Source: an uncultured Clostridia bacterium
Lineage (GTDB): Bacteria; Bacillota; Clostridia; Oscillospirales; Acutalibacteraceae
Direction of reading: 5' to 3'
Length of the DNA stretch: 64,000 nucleotides
Assembly (NCBI GenBank): GCA_947630835.1
Contig: CANRIZ010000013.1
Location: forward strand, 1 to 64,000
Shown one piece after another: positions 33,978 through 43,840 of the stretch (position 1 is its first letter; each line of letters begins with the position of its first letter). A program made the translations under genes and the position numbers. The notes beneath the pieces are model-generated. The model saw only the letters and a list, made by a program, of their open reading frames with translations. It searched no databases and was not told the DNA's origin.

Positions 33978-34892
33978 TTAACCTTTTAAATTTTCGATTT
34001 TGTAATTTTCGCTCCATAAATCAACCACCGAGTCAAATTCATCGCCCTTTAAGGCTTTAAGGCAGTCGTCCCTGTATTCGTTAAATAAATTGAGCTCGTC
34101 GGAATTGATATCGCTTATCTGCACGGTAAAAATATAATCGCCTATTACGAAGCTGCCCGCCTTATCGTTTCCGAGCTTAACCGCATTTTCAAAAAATCCC
34201 TCCGGGTAATCCGTACTGTTTCTTCCGATTACCACGGTTTCATTCGTTATTATCGTGTTTTCAGCATAAGAAGCCGCCGTTTCGATACTTGCCTTGCCCT
34301 CGTTAATATCCGAAGCCATGGCGGCAAACTGCTTGATAATGCCGTTTCTCTCGGCGTCGGGCAGGGAAACGGTGTTGTTGTTTTCGTCAACGGTGGTAAG
34401 AAAGCCCGTAACAGCCCTGAAAGCGACAAAATTTTCGCTGAAATAATCCTTCAGGCTTTTTTCCGATACCGGTTCGGCTCCGTTTTCGGAATAATACTCC
34501 TCCATAAGCCTTTCACGGTAAAATTCGCTTGTTTTTATAAGGTAATAGTCTTGTTTGCTTACGCCGATATTTTCATAGTATTTGCCGAAATACTGCCAAA
34601 AAGCGTTGACCTCCCCAGAAAGCGCGGTCTTTTCGTCTACCGAAAGCGCGAGCTTATCGTCTGCGAAACGGGAATTGACCGCAACGTATCTCAAAAGCTG
34701 TTTGTCGGCGGATTTTTCCAATTCGTCCTCGCTCATATTCGGGTTTTCGCTTTTTGCGCCGTCAAGGAAATAAGTATAAACTCCCTTGCCTATTTTGGTA
34801 CCGTTAACGCTTACCCGGGCATATTTTCCGCAAGAGCAAAGCGACAGTAAAGCGGAAAGAATGAGAAGCAGGGATATTATTCTTTTTTTCAT
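33978..34892 (-). CDS. PrsA/SurA-like extracytoplasmic chaperone lipoprotein
   Basis: A 304-residue protein with a lipoprotein signal (LLSLCSCGKYA). A SurA_N-like helical domain follows (KIGKGVYTYFLDGA, YYLIKTSEFYRERLMEEYY). The C half keeps the outline of a parvulin region but lacks clear catalytic signatures. PrsA-like lipoproteins assist folding of secreted proteins. Activity as a prolyl isomerase is doubtful; chaperone assignment is by overall layout. Confidence 0.6.
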   Translation of the reverse strand: MKKRIISLLLILSALLSLCSCGKYARVSVNGTKIGKGVYTYFLDGAKSENPNMSEDELEKSADKQLLRYVAVNSRFADDKLALSVDEKTALSGEVNAFWQYFGKYYENIGVSKQDYYLIKTSEFYRERLMEEYYSENGAEPVSEKSLKDYFSENFVAFRAVTGFLTTVDENNNTVSLPDAERNGIIKQFAAMASDINEGKASIETAASYAENTIITNETVVIGRNSTDYPEGFFENAVKLGNDKAGSFVIGDYIFTVQISDINSDELNLFNEYRDDCLKALKGDEFDSVVDLWSENYKIENLKG

Positions 34893-34899
34893 AAAAGCC

Positions 34900-35763
34900 T
34901 CACCCTTTTTGCCCCTTTAAAAACATAAACGAAAACGTACCCTTTCCGCAATGAGAGGTGATGGTACATCCTGCCTTTGCCGTGATAATTTCCTTAAACG
35001 GTATTTGCTTTAAAATACGCTTTTTCGCCTCGGTAAGCTGTTCCTCGCTTACCCCGTCGGTACTCACTAAAACCGCAACGTCCGTATCGACGTTATTTTT
35101 GTTCGACTCAATCAAATCGTCTATATATCTAAAAATACAGTCGTTAAACCTGCCCCTGTATTTTTTGTCGACAATCAATTTGCCGTCCCCGTTTGCCGTT
35201 ATAGACGGCTTGACGCCGAGTATATTTGCCCCGAAAGCGGCAACGCCCGAGCATCTGCCTCCCTTATGGAGGAATTCCAAATTGCTTATTATAAACGTGG
35301 TGCTGATGTTTTTTACGTTTTCCTCGCTCTTTATTGCGATATCCCGCGCGCTCATACCGGCAGCAGACATTTTATAAGCCTTCAGCATAGCAAGCGTAAT
35401 ACCCGTCGACAGGCTTTTTGTGTCTACAATATAAACGTTTTCAAACTCCGCCGCCGCAATTTTGGCGTTTTGGCAGGAGGAGGAAATCCCGCTCGACAGG
35501 CTGAAATGCACTATAGCCTCGCCGTTTGCGCCGAGCCTTGAAAAAAACTCGCTGTACTCGGCAACGGAAACCGCCGAGGTCTTGGGCAAAATTCCGTACT
35601 TTTCGTAAAAATCATATATATCGGCGGTGGTAATATCTATACCGTCGTCAAAACAGTTGTCGCCCAAAATAACGTGGAGCGGAACGGTTTTAAAGCCGTA
35701 GGTTTCGCACAAAGCCTTCGGCAAATCTGCCGGACTGTCAGTTGTTATTCTTATTTGCATCAA
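34900..35763 (-). CDS. DegV family fatty-acid-binding protein
   Basis: A 287-residue DegV/FakB-type protein. Signatures are RITTDSPADLP at the N terminus, VHFSLSSGISSSCQNA (the acyl-carboxylate-binding TS/SSG region), VDTKSLSTGITL and FLHKGGRCSG. FakB proteins present fatty acids to the kinase FakA; no fakA is seen here. Two ATG codons occur in tandem. The gene overlaps the upstream membrane-protein gene by 26 bases. Confidence 0.92.
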   Translation of the reverse strand: MMQIRITTDSPADLPKALCETYGFKTVPLHVILGDNCFDDGIDITTADIYDFYEKYGILPKTSAVSVAEYSEFFSRLGANGEAIVHFSLSSGISSSCQNAKIAAAEFENVYIVDTKSLSTGITLAMLKAYKMSAAGMSARDIAIKSEENVKNISTTFIISNLEFLHKGGRCSGVAAFGANILGVKPSITANGDGKLIVDKKYRGRFNDCIFRYIDDLIESNKNNVDTDVAVLVSTDGVSEEQLTEAKKRILKQIPFKEIITAKAGCTITSHCGKGTFSFMFLKGQKG

Positions 35764-36463
35764 TATATTCCTTTAACAGCCTTTCCTTTAATAACTCGTT
35801 TTCTTCGGCAATTCTCGCCCTCTCTTTGTAAATCCTCTTGTTAGGGCCGATAATACCGTTACGGTAAAAGGCTACAAGGAACATACCCGCAACCGCGCCT
35901 GCCGACGCCATTATAAAATCAACCATCGTGTCCGTTAAGCCGTAATCGGACATAGGTACGGAATTTTGAAGCTCAAGCCCGTAAACCCTGTCCATGGTAA
36001 ACTCGTAAATTTCCCAGCCCACCGAAATAAAGCAGGCGAAGAAAAGCGAAAACAACGATGTCAGCGCAGGGGAAAGCCGCCTTTTCCTGCCCTGAATTAT
36101 AACCGCGAAATCGTAAGCGAACCATGCCGAAATGAACCCCGCCAAGAAGTGAGTTACAAGGTCGAAGCTTTGAATATCGGTTCTGTTATTAAGCGTCGAC
36201 CCTATTACCACACCCACAAAAATGAACAAATTAAGCATTGTTTGAGTTAAATAATCAACTCTTGTTATAAAAGAAAATCCGCCGAATATCTGAAAAAAGT
36301 CCCACAAATGAGTGAAAATTATGGCGAAAATCGCTTCAAGGAACTCGACGACAGAGCCATGGAACAGGCCGTAAACGCCCCATAGCAATATGCCCGCCCT
36401 TAAAACAAGCCAAAGTATTTTGTGAGTCACGGGAAGATAACCCGGCTTAAATCTTTCTTCCAT
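35738..36463 (-). CDS. DUF2238/YjdF-like integral membrane protein
   Basis: A 241-residue protein with about six hydrophobic segments. Two motifs resemble the YjdF/DUF2238 family: HFLAGFISAWFAYDFA and WEIYEFTMDRVYG followed by DTMVDFIMASAGAVAG. The cytoplasmic C terminus is a charged, probably coiled-coil helix (ERARIAEENELLKERLLKEY). Function unknown. Lies 11 bases after the beta-propeller lipoprotein gene and overlaps degV, so the three may be cotranscribed. Confidence 0.7.
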   Translation of the reverse strand: MEERFKPGYLPVTHKILWLVLRAGILLWGVYGLFHGSVVEFLEAIFAIIFTHLWDFFQIFGGFSFITRVDYLTQTMLNLFIFVGVVIGSTLNNRTDIQSFDLVTHFLAGFISAWFAYDFAVIIQGRKRRLSPALTSLFSLFFACFISVGWEIYEFTMDRVYGLELQNSVPMSDYGLTDTMVDFIMASAGAVAGMFLVAFYRNGIIGPNKRIYKERARIAEENELLKERLLKEYIDANKNNN

Positions 36464-36474
36464 GTAAAGCGTCC

Positions 36475-38295
36475 TTATCTGAATTTTGCTATCATACCGA
36501 CCGTGTTTTTGCCGTTGCTTTCCACCGAACCGCCTACAAGGTCGCCGTTGGTTGAAAGCGTTGAACCGCAGGCAACATATTCGCCGCTTGAAAGCACGCA
36601 GACGTTTGTAAACTGATCCTCGTTTGTGCCGCCGTAGCCCTGAATGGTATTAATCTTTCCGTCCTTATCCAGGGTGATAATAAAGCCGTCGCTTAAACCT
36701 TTGTTGCCTATGGTTTTAAGATCTCTTGTTCCCGAGGAGGAATAGCCGCACAATACAAACGAACCGTCTGCGTTCTGCTCTACAGCCGAAAACGTATCGT
36801 CGTTTATGCCCCTGAATGCGGTAGTCCACGCAACGCTTCCGTCGGCCTTATATTTAACCGCAACCGCGTCGTAGCCGCCCTGATTGCCGAGCTCTTCAAG
36901 GGAATGATCCGCAGAAAGGGTGCGCCCGCATACAACGCAGCCGTCGTTTGCAGCCGTTATGCCGCGGAAATTTTCTATCTTACTGCCGCCGAACTGCTTA
37001 ACCCATTTTCTGTTGCCGGCCGAATCGAATTTTACTATAGCGGCGTCCGCCATACCGTAGGGCGCAAACGCTTTGCCGTCCAATTTCGAGGAAAAGTTGC
37101 CCACAGCATAAATTGTGCCGTCCGGCGCAACGGCAACCGCATTGAACGAATCGCCGGCGTCGCCCGTTTTATTTGCAAAAGCAACCTCGCCGTCCTGATT
37201 GAACTTAACCAAAATCGCCGAAGATCTGCCCTTTGTAAGCTTCAAACCGGACGCGTTGCCGTCGGCGGAGGAGGATATGCCCACAGCGGCTATACCGCCG
37301 TCGGGACAAACGCTTATACCGCTGAAGCTGTCCGTTAAGCTGCCGCCGAAATTCTTAACCCAATTAGTATCGCCCGTTGAGCTGAATTTATAAATAACCG
37401 CGTCATAATCCCCGTAAAGATTAAATCCGAGGTTTTTGGCGTTGGTGTAACCTGCGGCGTAAATGTTTCCGCTCTTGTCCACGGCAAGCGAGTTAAGTGA
37501 AAGCGCTCCGTTTCCGGAAACAGCCTTTTGCCATTGAAGCTTTCCGTTTTTATTGAATTTCATCAGCATCATATACGGAACGCTCGCGTCCTTGGTAAGC
37601 CCGAGCAAGGTGCCGTCTTTTGAGTTGGTCTGGAGCAAAGCAACGCAGCCCCCGTCGGGAGTTGCGGCGGCGTCGTTAAACAAATCGTTGCCCGAACCGC
37701 CGAAGGTAGTGCCCCAGTTAGAACTGTTTGTGTCGCCGGGAACTACGGAATTTGTAGTGTAGGTAGATAAGTAAGTAACAACGGAGCCGTCCTCGTCAAC
37801 CGCCGTATTGCCCAAGAAATCCGTAACAGGAACGGCGGTAATTATCATCTCGTTGGCAGGGGGAACCACAATATTTGTACTTACAATATTGCCCCTTTCG
37901 TCGGTAACGTATTCGCCGCCGGCTCGGGTAAGAGGTATTTCAATCTCCTGCTGATGATAAACTATCGAGGTCTTTTCCTCGCCGTTTTCATCATAAATCT
38001 TATCTCCGTTCGCATTCGTTACGGGTACTATTTCGGTTGCAAGCACAACCGTAATCGCCTCGCCCGACTCGTCGGTTACGGGGACGCCGTTCTTGTCCGT
38101 AACCACGACAACCTCTTTGTAAACCATTTCGGTTACATATTCGCCGTTTTTATCCGTAACGGGTTCGCCGTTTTCGTCCGTAACGACAACCGGCGTTCCC
38201 TCGCCCAATTTATTCTTTTTACAAGCGGGTACGAGTAAAATTACAACCGCAAGCGCCAACACCGCAAAGATAACAAGTTTTTTGCTTTTATTCAT
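36475..38295 (-). CDS. beta-propeller lipoprotein with tandem VTDxNG repeats
   Basis: A 606-residue surface lipoprotein. The lipobox is LLVPAC at residues about 19-24. Residues about 30-165 carry five imperfect repeats of the form VVVTDxNGxPVTDxxGxxxT. The remainder consists of about eight blades of roughly 45-50 residues with WxxxFGGSxxDxFxGIxxxxDGGxxxxG, the SBBP-like propeller pattern. Binding partner unknown. ATG 38295 follows GGAGGGC; an ATG 12 codons earlier has no ribosome-binding site. Confidence 0.75.
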   Translation of the reverse strand: MNKSKKLVIFAVLALAVVILLVPACKKNKLGEGTPVVVTDENGEPVTDKNGEYVTEMVYKEVVVVTDKNGVPVTDESGEAITVVLATEIVPVTNANGDKIYDENGEEKTSIVYHQQEIEIPLTRAGGEYVTDERGNIVSTNIVVPPANEMIITAVPVTDFLGNTAVDEDGSVVTYLSTYTTNSVVPGDTNSSNWGTTFGGSGNDLFNDAAATPDGGCVALLQTNSKDGTLLGLTKDASVPYMMLMKFNKNGKLQWQKAVSGNGALSLNSLAVDKSGNIYAAGYTNAKNLGFNLYGDYDAVIYKFSSTGDTNWVKNFGGSLTDSFSGISVCPDGGIAAVGISSSADGNASGLKLTKGRSSAILVKFNQDGEVAFANKTGDAGDSFNAVAVAPDGTIYAVGNFSSKLDGKAFAPYGMADAAIVKFDSAGNRKWVKQFGGSKIENFRGITAANDGCVVCGRTLSADHSLEELGNQGGYDAVAVKYKADGSVAWTTAFRGINDDTFSAVEQNADGSFVLCGYSSSGTRDLKTIGNKGLSDGFIITLDKDGKINTIQGYGGTNEDQFTNVCVLSSGEYVACGSTLSTNGDLVGGSVESNGKNTVGMIAKFR

Positions 38296-38480
38296 ATCCA
38301 GCCCTCCGATGATATTGCCTATTTTAAACAATATTATACACGCAATATTTTAACACAATGTAAAATCAAATTCAATATATTTAAAACATTTTAATTAACA
38401 TTATACAAAACCGTATATTTGTGTTATTATTTATATATAGTCAGCTAATATAATCGGTTCTTGCTTTTCAGAGGTACTGT

Positions 38481-38762
38481 ATGAAAATTGATTTAAAGCT
38501 TATAAAGCATTTGGAAAATTTGAGCAAAATCGAACTTACCGACGGCGAAAGAAACGTTGTCGAGGACGATTTGCGGCAAATTATAAAGCTTTTTTCCACG
38601 CTCGGGGAGCTGCCCTCGGACGAAGAAGCCGACGACGGTTTCGTTTTGCCCGAACGACTGCGGGAGGATATTGCAAAAATCGGGGAAGCCGATAATTTGA
38701 TTTTTGAAAACGCGCCTGATTTCAAGGACGGATTTTTCACCGTTCCCAAGGCTCTTGAGTGA
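38481..38762 (+). CDS. gatC: aspartyl/glutamyl-tRNA amidotransferase subunit C
   Basis: A 93-residue subunit with the GatC pattern IKHLENLSKIELTDGER near the N terminus. It stabilises the GatA-GatB complex that amidates misacylated Glu-tRNA(Gln) or Asp-tRNA(Asn). First gene of gatCAB, 7 bases before gatA, with a GAGGT site. The 185-base gap upstream, shared with the lipoprotein gene, is AT-rich and shows only weak promoter-like sequence. Confidence 0.9.
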   Translation: MKIDLKLIKHLENLSKIELTDGERNVVEDDLRQIIKLFSTLGELPSDEEADDGFVLPERLREDIAKIGEADNLIFENAPDFKDGFFTVPKALE

Positions 38763-38769
38763 GGTTGTT

Positions 38770-40248
38770 ATGAAGGAAATTTACGAAATGACGGCGGTTG
38801 AAATTTCAAAAGAAATCAAAAGCGGAAATCTCGGCGCGGTAGAATGTACCGCCGCATTTATCGACAGGATAAAACGATTTAATCCGACGCTCAACTGCTT
38901 TACATATACGGACGAGCAGAGGGCCCTGAGAGACGCCGCCGAGGTTCAAAAGGGAATTGACAGCGGCGTTTATTCGGGTAAATTGGCGGGAGTGCCGATT
39001 GCGGTAAAGGACAATATCTGCGTTAAGGGTATGCCGTCGGCCTGCGGCTCAAAAATGCTTAAAAATTTCACGGCGCCGTACAACGCAACGGTAATAGACA
39101 GGCTAAACGGCGAGGGAGTTATAGTGATAGGCAAAACGAATATGGACGAGTTTGCCATGGGTTCGACCACCGAGACTTCATATTTCGGCGCAACGCTCAA
39201 TCCCCGGGACTTGTCAAGGACCGCGGGAGGAAGCTCCGGCGGCAGCGCCGCCTGCGTAAGCGCGGGTCTTGCGCCCTTGGCTTTGGGTACGGACACCGGC
39301 GGTTCCATAAGGCAGCCCTGTTCGTTTTGCGGCGTTTCGGGTTTAAAGCCCGGTTACGGCAGCGTTTCCCGCTTCGGGCTTATAGCCTATGCTTCATCCT
39401 TCGACCAAATAGGGCCTATTGCTAAGAATATTGACGATTGCGCGGCTGTTTATTCCGTAATTTGCGGAAAAGATTACTCGGACAGCACTTGCGCCGACGT
39501 AAAATTTGATTATAACGCCGCTTCTCCCGACGTTAAAAACAAAAAAATATGTATACCGACGGAATTTATAAACGGAAAAGCGGACGAGGAGGTTAAATCC
39601 GCCGTTTTTAAAAGCGCGGAAATTTTCAAAGCTCTCGGCGCGCAGGTCGAGGAAATAAGCATACCCTGCCTTGAATACTGCGTTGCGGCATATTATATCT
39701 TAGCCTGCGCTCAGGCAAGCTCCAATCTTGCAAGGTATGACGGCGTAAAATTCGGCTTTCGCGCGGAAAATTGCAAAAGCCCCGACGAGCTTTACATAAA
39801 AAGCCGCAGCGAGGGCTTTGGTATCGAAGCAAAAAGGCGTATAATGCTCGGTAATTTTGTACTTTCTGCGGGATATTACGAAACCTACTACAAAAAGGCT
39901 CTGACGGCAAGGGACTTAATAAGGAAAGAGCTTTTGAAGCTGTTTGAAAAATTCGACCTCATTCTTTCGCCCGTTGCTCCGAGTACGGCTCCGAAATTGG
40001 GGACTTCCCTTAATAATCCGCTTGAAATGTACCTGGACGACGCCTACACGACGGCGGCAAACCTCGCCCGCCTCCCCGCCTGCTCTTGTCCGTTCGGTTT
40101 TGACAAAAACGACCTTCCCATAGGCGTTCAGCTTATCGGAAAGCCCTTCGGCGAGGAAAATCTTATAGCTGCGGCAAGGGCTTTTGAAAATGCGGCGGGC
40201 TTTAATAAAACGCCCCCTCTTTCCGAGCTTTTCGGAGGTGAGCTTTAA
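38770..40248 (+). CDS. gatA: aspartyl/glutamyl-tRNA amidotransferase subunit A
   Basis: A 492-residue amidase-signature enzyme that frees ammonia from glutamine. The catalytic Lys lies in PIAVKDNIC, the cis-Ser and nucleophile Ser in the Gly/Ser-rich region GGSSGGSAACVSAG with GTDTGGSIRQP. ATG 38770 follows a GAGG site directly after the gatC stop; an upstream open stretch lies inside gatC. Confidence 0.96.
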   Translation: MKEIYEMTAVEISKEIKSGNLGAVECTAAFIDRIKRFNPTLNCFTYTDEQRALRDAAEVQKGIDSGVYSGKLAGVPIAVKDNICVKGMPSACGSKMLKNFTAPYNATVIDRLNGEGVIVIGKTNMDEFAMGSTTETSYFGATLNPRDLSRTAGGSSGGSAACVSAGLAPLALGTDTGGSIRQPCSFCGVSGLKPGYGSVSRFGLIAYASSFDQIGPIAKNIDDCAAVYSVICGKDYSDSTCADVKFDYNAASPDVKNKKICIPTEFINGKADEEVKSAVFKSAEIFKALGAQVEEISIPCLEYCVAAYYILACAQASSNLARYDGVKFGFRAENCKSPDELYIKSRSEGFGIEAKRRIMLGNFVLSAGYYETYYKKALTARDLIRKELLKLFEKFDLILSPVAPSTAPKLGTSLNNPLEMYLDDAYTTAANLARLPACSCPFGFDKNDLPIGVQLIGKPFGEENLIAAARAFENAAGFNKTPPLSELFGGEL

Positions 40249-41678
40249 TGAATTACGAAACGGTTATCGGCCTTGAAGTGCATGCGGAGCTTTCCACAAA
40301 ATCAAAAATTTTCTGTTCCTGCCCTACAGGCTTCGGCGCTTCGCCGAACACACGGGTTTGCGAGGTGTGCCTCGGGCTTCCCGGCTCTTTGCCCGTTTTG
40401 AACCGAAAAGTTTTGGAATATGCCGTAAAAACCGGTCTTGCGCTCGGCTGCGATATAACAAGGCTCACCCGATTTGACAGAAAAAATTATTTTTACCCCG
40501 ATTTGCCCAAGGCGTATCAAATTTCACAGCTCTATCTTCCCGTTTGCAGGGACGGTGTTATCCGTATTGAAACCAAAAACGGCAAAAAGAACATAGGCAT
40601 ACGCGAAATCCATATGGAGGAGGACGCAGGCAAGCTAATACACGACGGAAGCGAAAACCTGACCTTTATCGACTTCAACCGCTGTTCGATACCGCTGTTG
40701 GAAATAGTTTCCGAACCAGATTTAAGAAGCGCCGACGAGGCGGCGGCATATGTCGAAAAGCTTATTAAAATACTGAAATATATAGAAGTCTGCGACTGCA
40801 AAATGCAGGAGGGCTCGTTAAGGGTCGACGTAAACCTTTCCGTAATGCCCGAGGGCGAAAGGGTATTCGGCACAAGAACCGAAACGAAAAACTTAAATTC
40901 GCTTCGGGAAATGCGCCGCGCAATCAATTACGAGGCGGACAGGCAAATTCGGCTTATCGAAAGCGGAAAAAAAGTGCTCGGGCAAACGCTTCGCTGGGAC
41001 GACGGCAAGGGTAAAAGCACAGCTATGCGAAAAAAAGAAGAGGCGGCGGATTACAAATATTTCCCCGAACCCGATTTGCCTCCCGTCTTCATTTCGCAGG
41101 AATATACAGACAAAATAAAAGCGCAAATTCCCGAATTGCCCGACGGCAAAGCGCAGCGTTATGTAAACGAGCTGGGACTTTCAAAAAGCGACGCCGTAAT
41201 TATAGCGGGCAGCGTTGAAATCGCCGATTTTTACGAACGGGTTATAAAAAGCTGCGGCGAGTACAAGGAGGCGGCGAACTGGGTAACGGGCGAGCTTTTG
41301 AGGCTTATGAAGCTAAGCGGCGTTTCGGACGAACGCGTCCCCGTATCTCCCGAAAGCTTGGTTGAAATTATAAATATGCTGAAGTCGGGCGAAATAAACC
41401 GCATCGTAGCGAAACAGGCTTTTGAGGAGGCGTTTTTAAACAAAACGAACCCGAGGCAATACGTTATTGAAAACAATCTTTTGCTTTTTACCGACGCCGA
41501 GGAAATCCGCAAAATTTTGATAACGGTTTTAGACGAAAATCAAAAAAGCGTATCCGATTACAAATCGGGCAAAACGTCGGCGTTCGGCTATATTACCGGC
41601 AAGGCAATGAAGGCGTTGAATTCAAAAGCGCCGGTAAAAGAGGTTCAAAAAATCCTAAAAGAGCTGTTGGAGCAATAG
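40248..41678 (+). CDS. gatB: aspartyl/glutamyl-tRNA amidotransferase subunit B
   Basis: A 476-residue subunit holding the tRNA kinase/amidation site. Signatures are VIGLEVHAELSTKSKIFC at the start, the zinc-site cysteines CSC and CEVCLGLPG, YFYPDLPKAYQISQ, and the C-terminal YqeY-like helical domain. Its ATG overlaps the gatA stop by one base (TAATG), showing coupled translation. GGAGGTG site inside gatA. Confidence 0.96.
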   Translation: MNYETVIGLEVHAELSTKSKIFCSCPTGFGASPNTRVCEVCLGLPGSLPVLNRKVLEYAVKTGLALGCDITRLTRFDRKNYFYPDLPKAYQISQLYLPVCRDGVIRIETKNGKKNIGIREIHMEEDAGKLIHDGSENLTFIDFNRCSIPLLEIVSEPDLRSADEAAAYVEKLIKILKYIEVCDCKMQEGSLRVDVNLSVMPEGERVFGTRTETKNLNSLREMRRAINYEADRQIRLIESGKKVLGQTLRWDDGKGKSTAMRKKEEAADYKYFPEPDLPPVFISQEYTDKIKAQIPELPDGKAQRYVNELGLSKSDAVIIAGSVEIADFYERVIKSCGEYKEAANWVTGELLRLMKLSGVSDERVPVSPESLVEIINMLKSGEINRIVAKQAFEEAFLNKTNPRQYVIENNLLLFTDAEEIRKILITVLDENQKSVSDYKSGKTSAFGYITGKAMKALNSKAPVKEVQKILKELLEQ

Positions 41679-41713
41679 TTTTTGTCCCCTCGATTTGTTT
41701 CGAGTAATTTTGC

Positions 41714-41742
41714 TTGTTATTTATATTGTTTTATGATAAAAT
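41714..41742 (+). promoter_or_regulatory. proBA promoter
   Basis: TTGTTA (41714-41719), 17 bases, TAAAAT (41737-41742), 36 bases before the proB start. Confidence 0.6.
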
Positions 41743-41778
41743 ATTTCGGTTAAATAAATTTATTCGGAGTTGAGTTTC

Positions 41779-42570
41779 TTGGCTGTACTCGGGGATGTAA
41801 AAAGAATAGTGGTTAAGGTGGGTACTTCCACGCTTACATACGATACGGGAAAAACAAATATAAGGCGTATGCACAAGCTGGTTTCCGTTCTTTCCGACAT
41901 AGCAAATTCGGGGATTGAAACGGCGCTTGTCACCTCCGGCGCAATAGGCGTTGGGGTAAGCAAACTGGGGCTTAAAGAAAGACCCGAGGATACTCCCGGC
42001 AGGCAGGCGGCAGCCACGGTGGGGCAGTGCGAGCTTATGTTTATGTACGATAAGCTTTTTGCGGAATACGGTCACACGGTGGGTCAGCTTTTAATTACAA
42101 AAAGCGACGTTGAAAACGACGGGCGCAGAAAAAATCTGATAAACGCATTTGACAAGCTGTTCGATTACGGAGCGATACCGATTATAAACGAAAATGACTC
42201 CGTTGCCGTAGACGAAATAGTATACGGCGATAACGACAGCCTTTCCGCCACAGTCGCAAAGCTTATCCGCGCCGACGCTCTTATTATTCTTACCGATACC
42301 GACGGCTTTTACGACGCCGACCCAAACGAAGACGAAAACGCAAGGCTTATCCCGGTTATAAACGAAATAACCGACGAGCTTTACCAAGCTGCGGGAGGAC
42401 GGGGTTCAAAATTTTCGACGGGCGGAATGGTTACAAAGCTTCACGCCGCTCAAACAGCCACACAGGCGGGAATTAACACAATAGTTATGAACGGAGCTTA
42501 TCCCGAGGATATATACAAGGCTCTTGACGGTAAGCAGATAGGAACGTTTTTTACCTGCGACAAGAATTAA
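41779..42570 (+). CDS. proB: glutamate 5-kinase, short form without PUA domain
   Basis: A 263-residue amino-acid kinase for the first step of proline synthesis. IVVKVGTSTLTYD near the N terminus binds phosphate, then LVTSGAIGVGV, INENDSVAVDE and the C-terminal GRGSKFSTGGMVTKL. It lacks the roughly 100-residue PUA domain found on E. coli ProB. Start is most likely TTG 41779, nine bases after CGGAG; another TTG three codons earlier abuts that site and is too close. Confidence 0.92.
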   Translation: MAVLGDVKRIVVKVGTSTLTYDTGKTNIRRMHKLVSVLSDIANSGIETALVTSGAIGVGVSKLGLKERPEDTPGRQAAATVGQCELMFMYDKLFAEYGHTVGQLLITKSDVENDGRRKNLINAFDKLFDYGAIPIINENDSVAVDEIVYGDNDSLSATVAKLIRADALIILTDTDGFYDADPNEDENARLIPVINEITDELYQAAGGRGSKFSTGGMVTKLHAAQTATQAGINTIVMNGAYPEDIYKALDGKQIGTFFTCDKN

Positions 42571-42582
42571 AGGAATGATGAT

Positions 42583-43827
42583 ATGACTCTTACTCAACAG
42601 CTCGGATTAAAGGCAAAGCAGGCGGAAAAAAGCCTTGCCGTCGCCGATACTCAAAAAAAGAACGAAGCTCTCGGGCTAATGGCCGAAAACCTGCTCAAAG
42701 ACCGCGAAAAAATACTTGCCGCAAACGCCGTTGATATGGCTTTGGCGGAAAAGAACGGGCTTCGTAAAATAATGCTTGACCGGCTCCTTTTGACAAAAGA
42801 ACGTATAGAGGGTATGGCAAAGGGAATAGAGGATATTATCGCCCTGCCCGACCCCGTGGGAAATATTATCTCTAAAATTCAAAGACCCAACGGTATGACG
42901 GTTGAAAAAATCACCGTGCCTCTCGGGGTTATAGCGGTTATTTACGAGGCAAGGCCAAACGTCACCTCGGACGCCGCCGCCCTCTGTCTTAAATCCGGCA
43001 ACGCCGTAATTTTGAAGGGCGGAAAGGAAGCCGTAAATTCTTCTTCGGCGATAACGGATTCTTTAAGGCAGGCTCTTAAAGAAGCGGGGCTCGACGAAAA
43101 CTGCATACTTCTTGTAACCGACGCTTCGCGGGAAAGCGCGGCGGAGCTTATGAAAATGAACGAATTTGTCGACGTGCTCATTCCGAGGGGAGGTCCGGGG
43201 CTGATTAAAGCCTGCGTCGAAAACTCCTCCGTACCCGTTATCGAAACGGGAACGGGAAACTGCCATATCTACGTTGACAAGGACGCGGACCTTGAAAAGG
43301 CGGTAAAGATTGTTTTTAACGCCAAGACCTCTCGCCCGTCGGTGTGCAACGCCGCAGAAAGCCTTGTTATACACAGGGATATAATAAAGGAAGCTCTGCC
43401 TTTGATTAAAGCGGAGCTTGACAAAAAGAACGTTGAATTGAGAGGCGACGAAATTGCACGCGGCGTTTGCGGCGATATAAAAAAGGCCTCCGAGGAGGAC
43501 TGGGGTACGGAGTACCTTGACTATATTATGTCCGTCAAATGCGTTTCCTCGCTTGAAGAAGCTGTCGAACACATTTCTAAGTATTCTACAGGTCACAGCG
43601 AATGTATAGTAACGGAAAACGAAGCTTCCGCGCGGGAATTTTTGAAAAGGATAGATTCAGCCGCCGTTTATCACAACGTAAGCACGCACTTTACCGACGG
43701 CGGGGAGTTCGGCTTCGGCGCGGAAATCGGAATATCAACCCAAAAGCTGCACGCAAGGGGCCCTCTCGGGCTTCCTCAGCTTACCTCATTTAAATATGTG
43801 ATAAAGGGAAACGGTCAGATAAGATAA
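42583..43827 (+). CDS. proA: glutamate-5-semialdehyde dehydrogenase
   Basis: A 414-residue aldehyde-dehydrogenase-fold enzyme, second step of proline synthesis. Visible signatures are GVIAVIYEARPNVT, KSGNAVILKGGKEA, and the region RPSVCNAAESLVIH holding the catalytic Cys, with the family ending FGFGAEIGISTQKLHARGP. Twelve bases after proB. Confidence 0.96.
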   Translation: MTLTQQLGLKAKQAEKSLAVADTQKKNEALGLMAENLLKDREKILAANAVDMALAEKNGLRKIMLDRLLLTKERIEGMAKGIEDIIALPDPVGNIISKIQRPNGMTVEKITVPLGVIAVIYEARPNVTSDAAALCLKSGNAVILKGGKEAVNSSSAITDSLRQALKEAGLDENCILLVTDASRESAAELMKMNEFVDVLIPRGGPGLIKACVENSSVPVIETGTGNCHIYVDKDADLEKAVKIVFNAKTSRPSVCNAAESLVIHRDIIKEALPLIKAELDKKNVELRGDEIARGVCGDIKKASEEDWGTEYLDYIMSVKCVSSLEEAVEHISKYSTGHSECIVTENEASAREFLKRIDSAAVYHNVSTHFTDGGEFGFGAEIGISTQKLHARGPLGLPQLTSFKYVIKGNGQIR

Positions 43828-43840
43828 CGGAGAAAGTATT

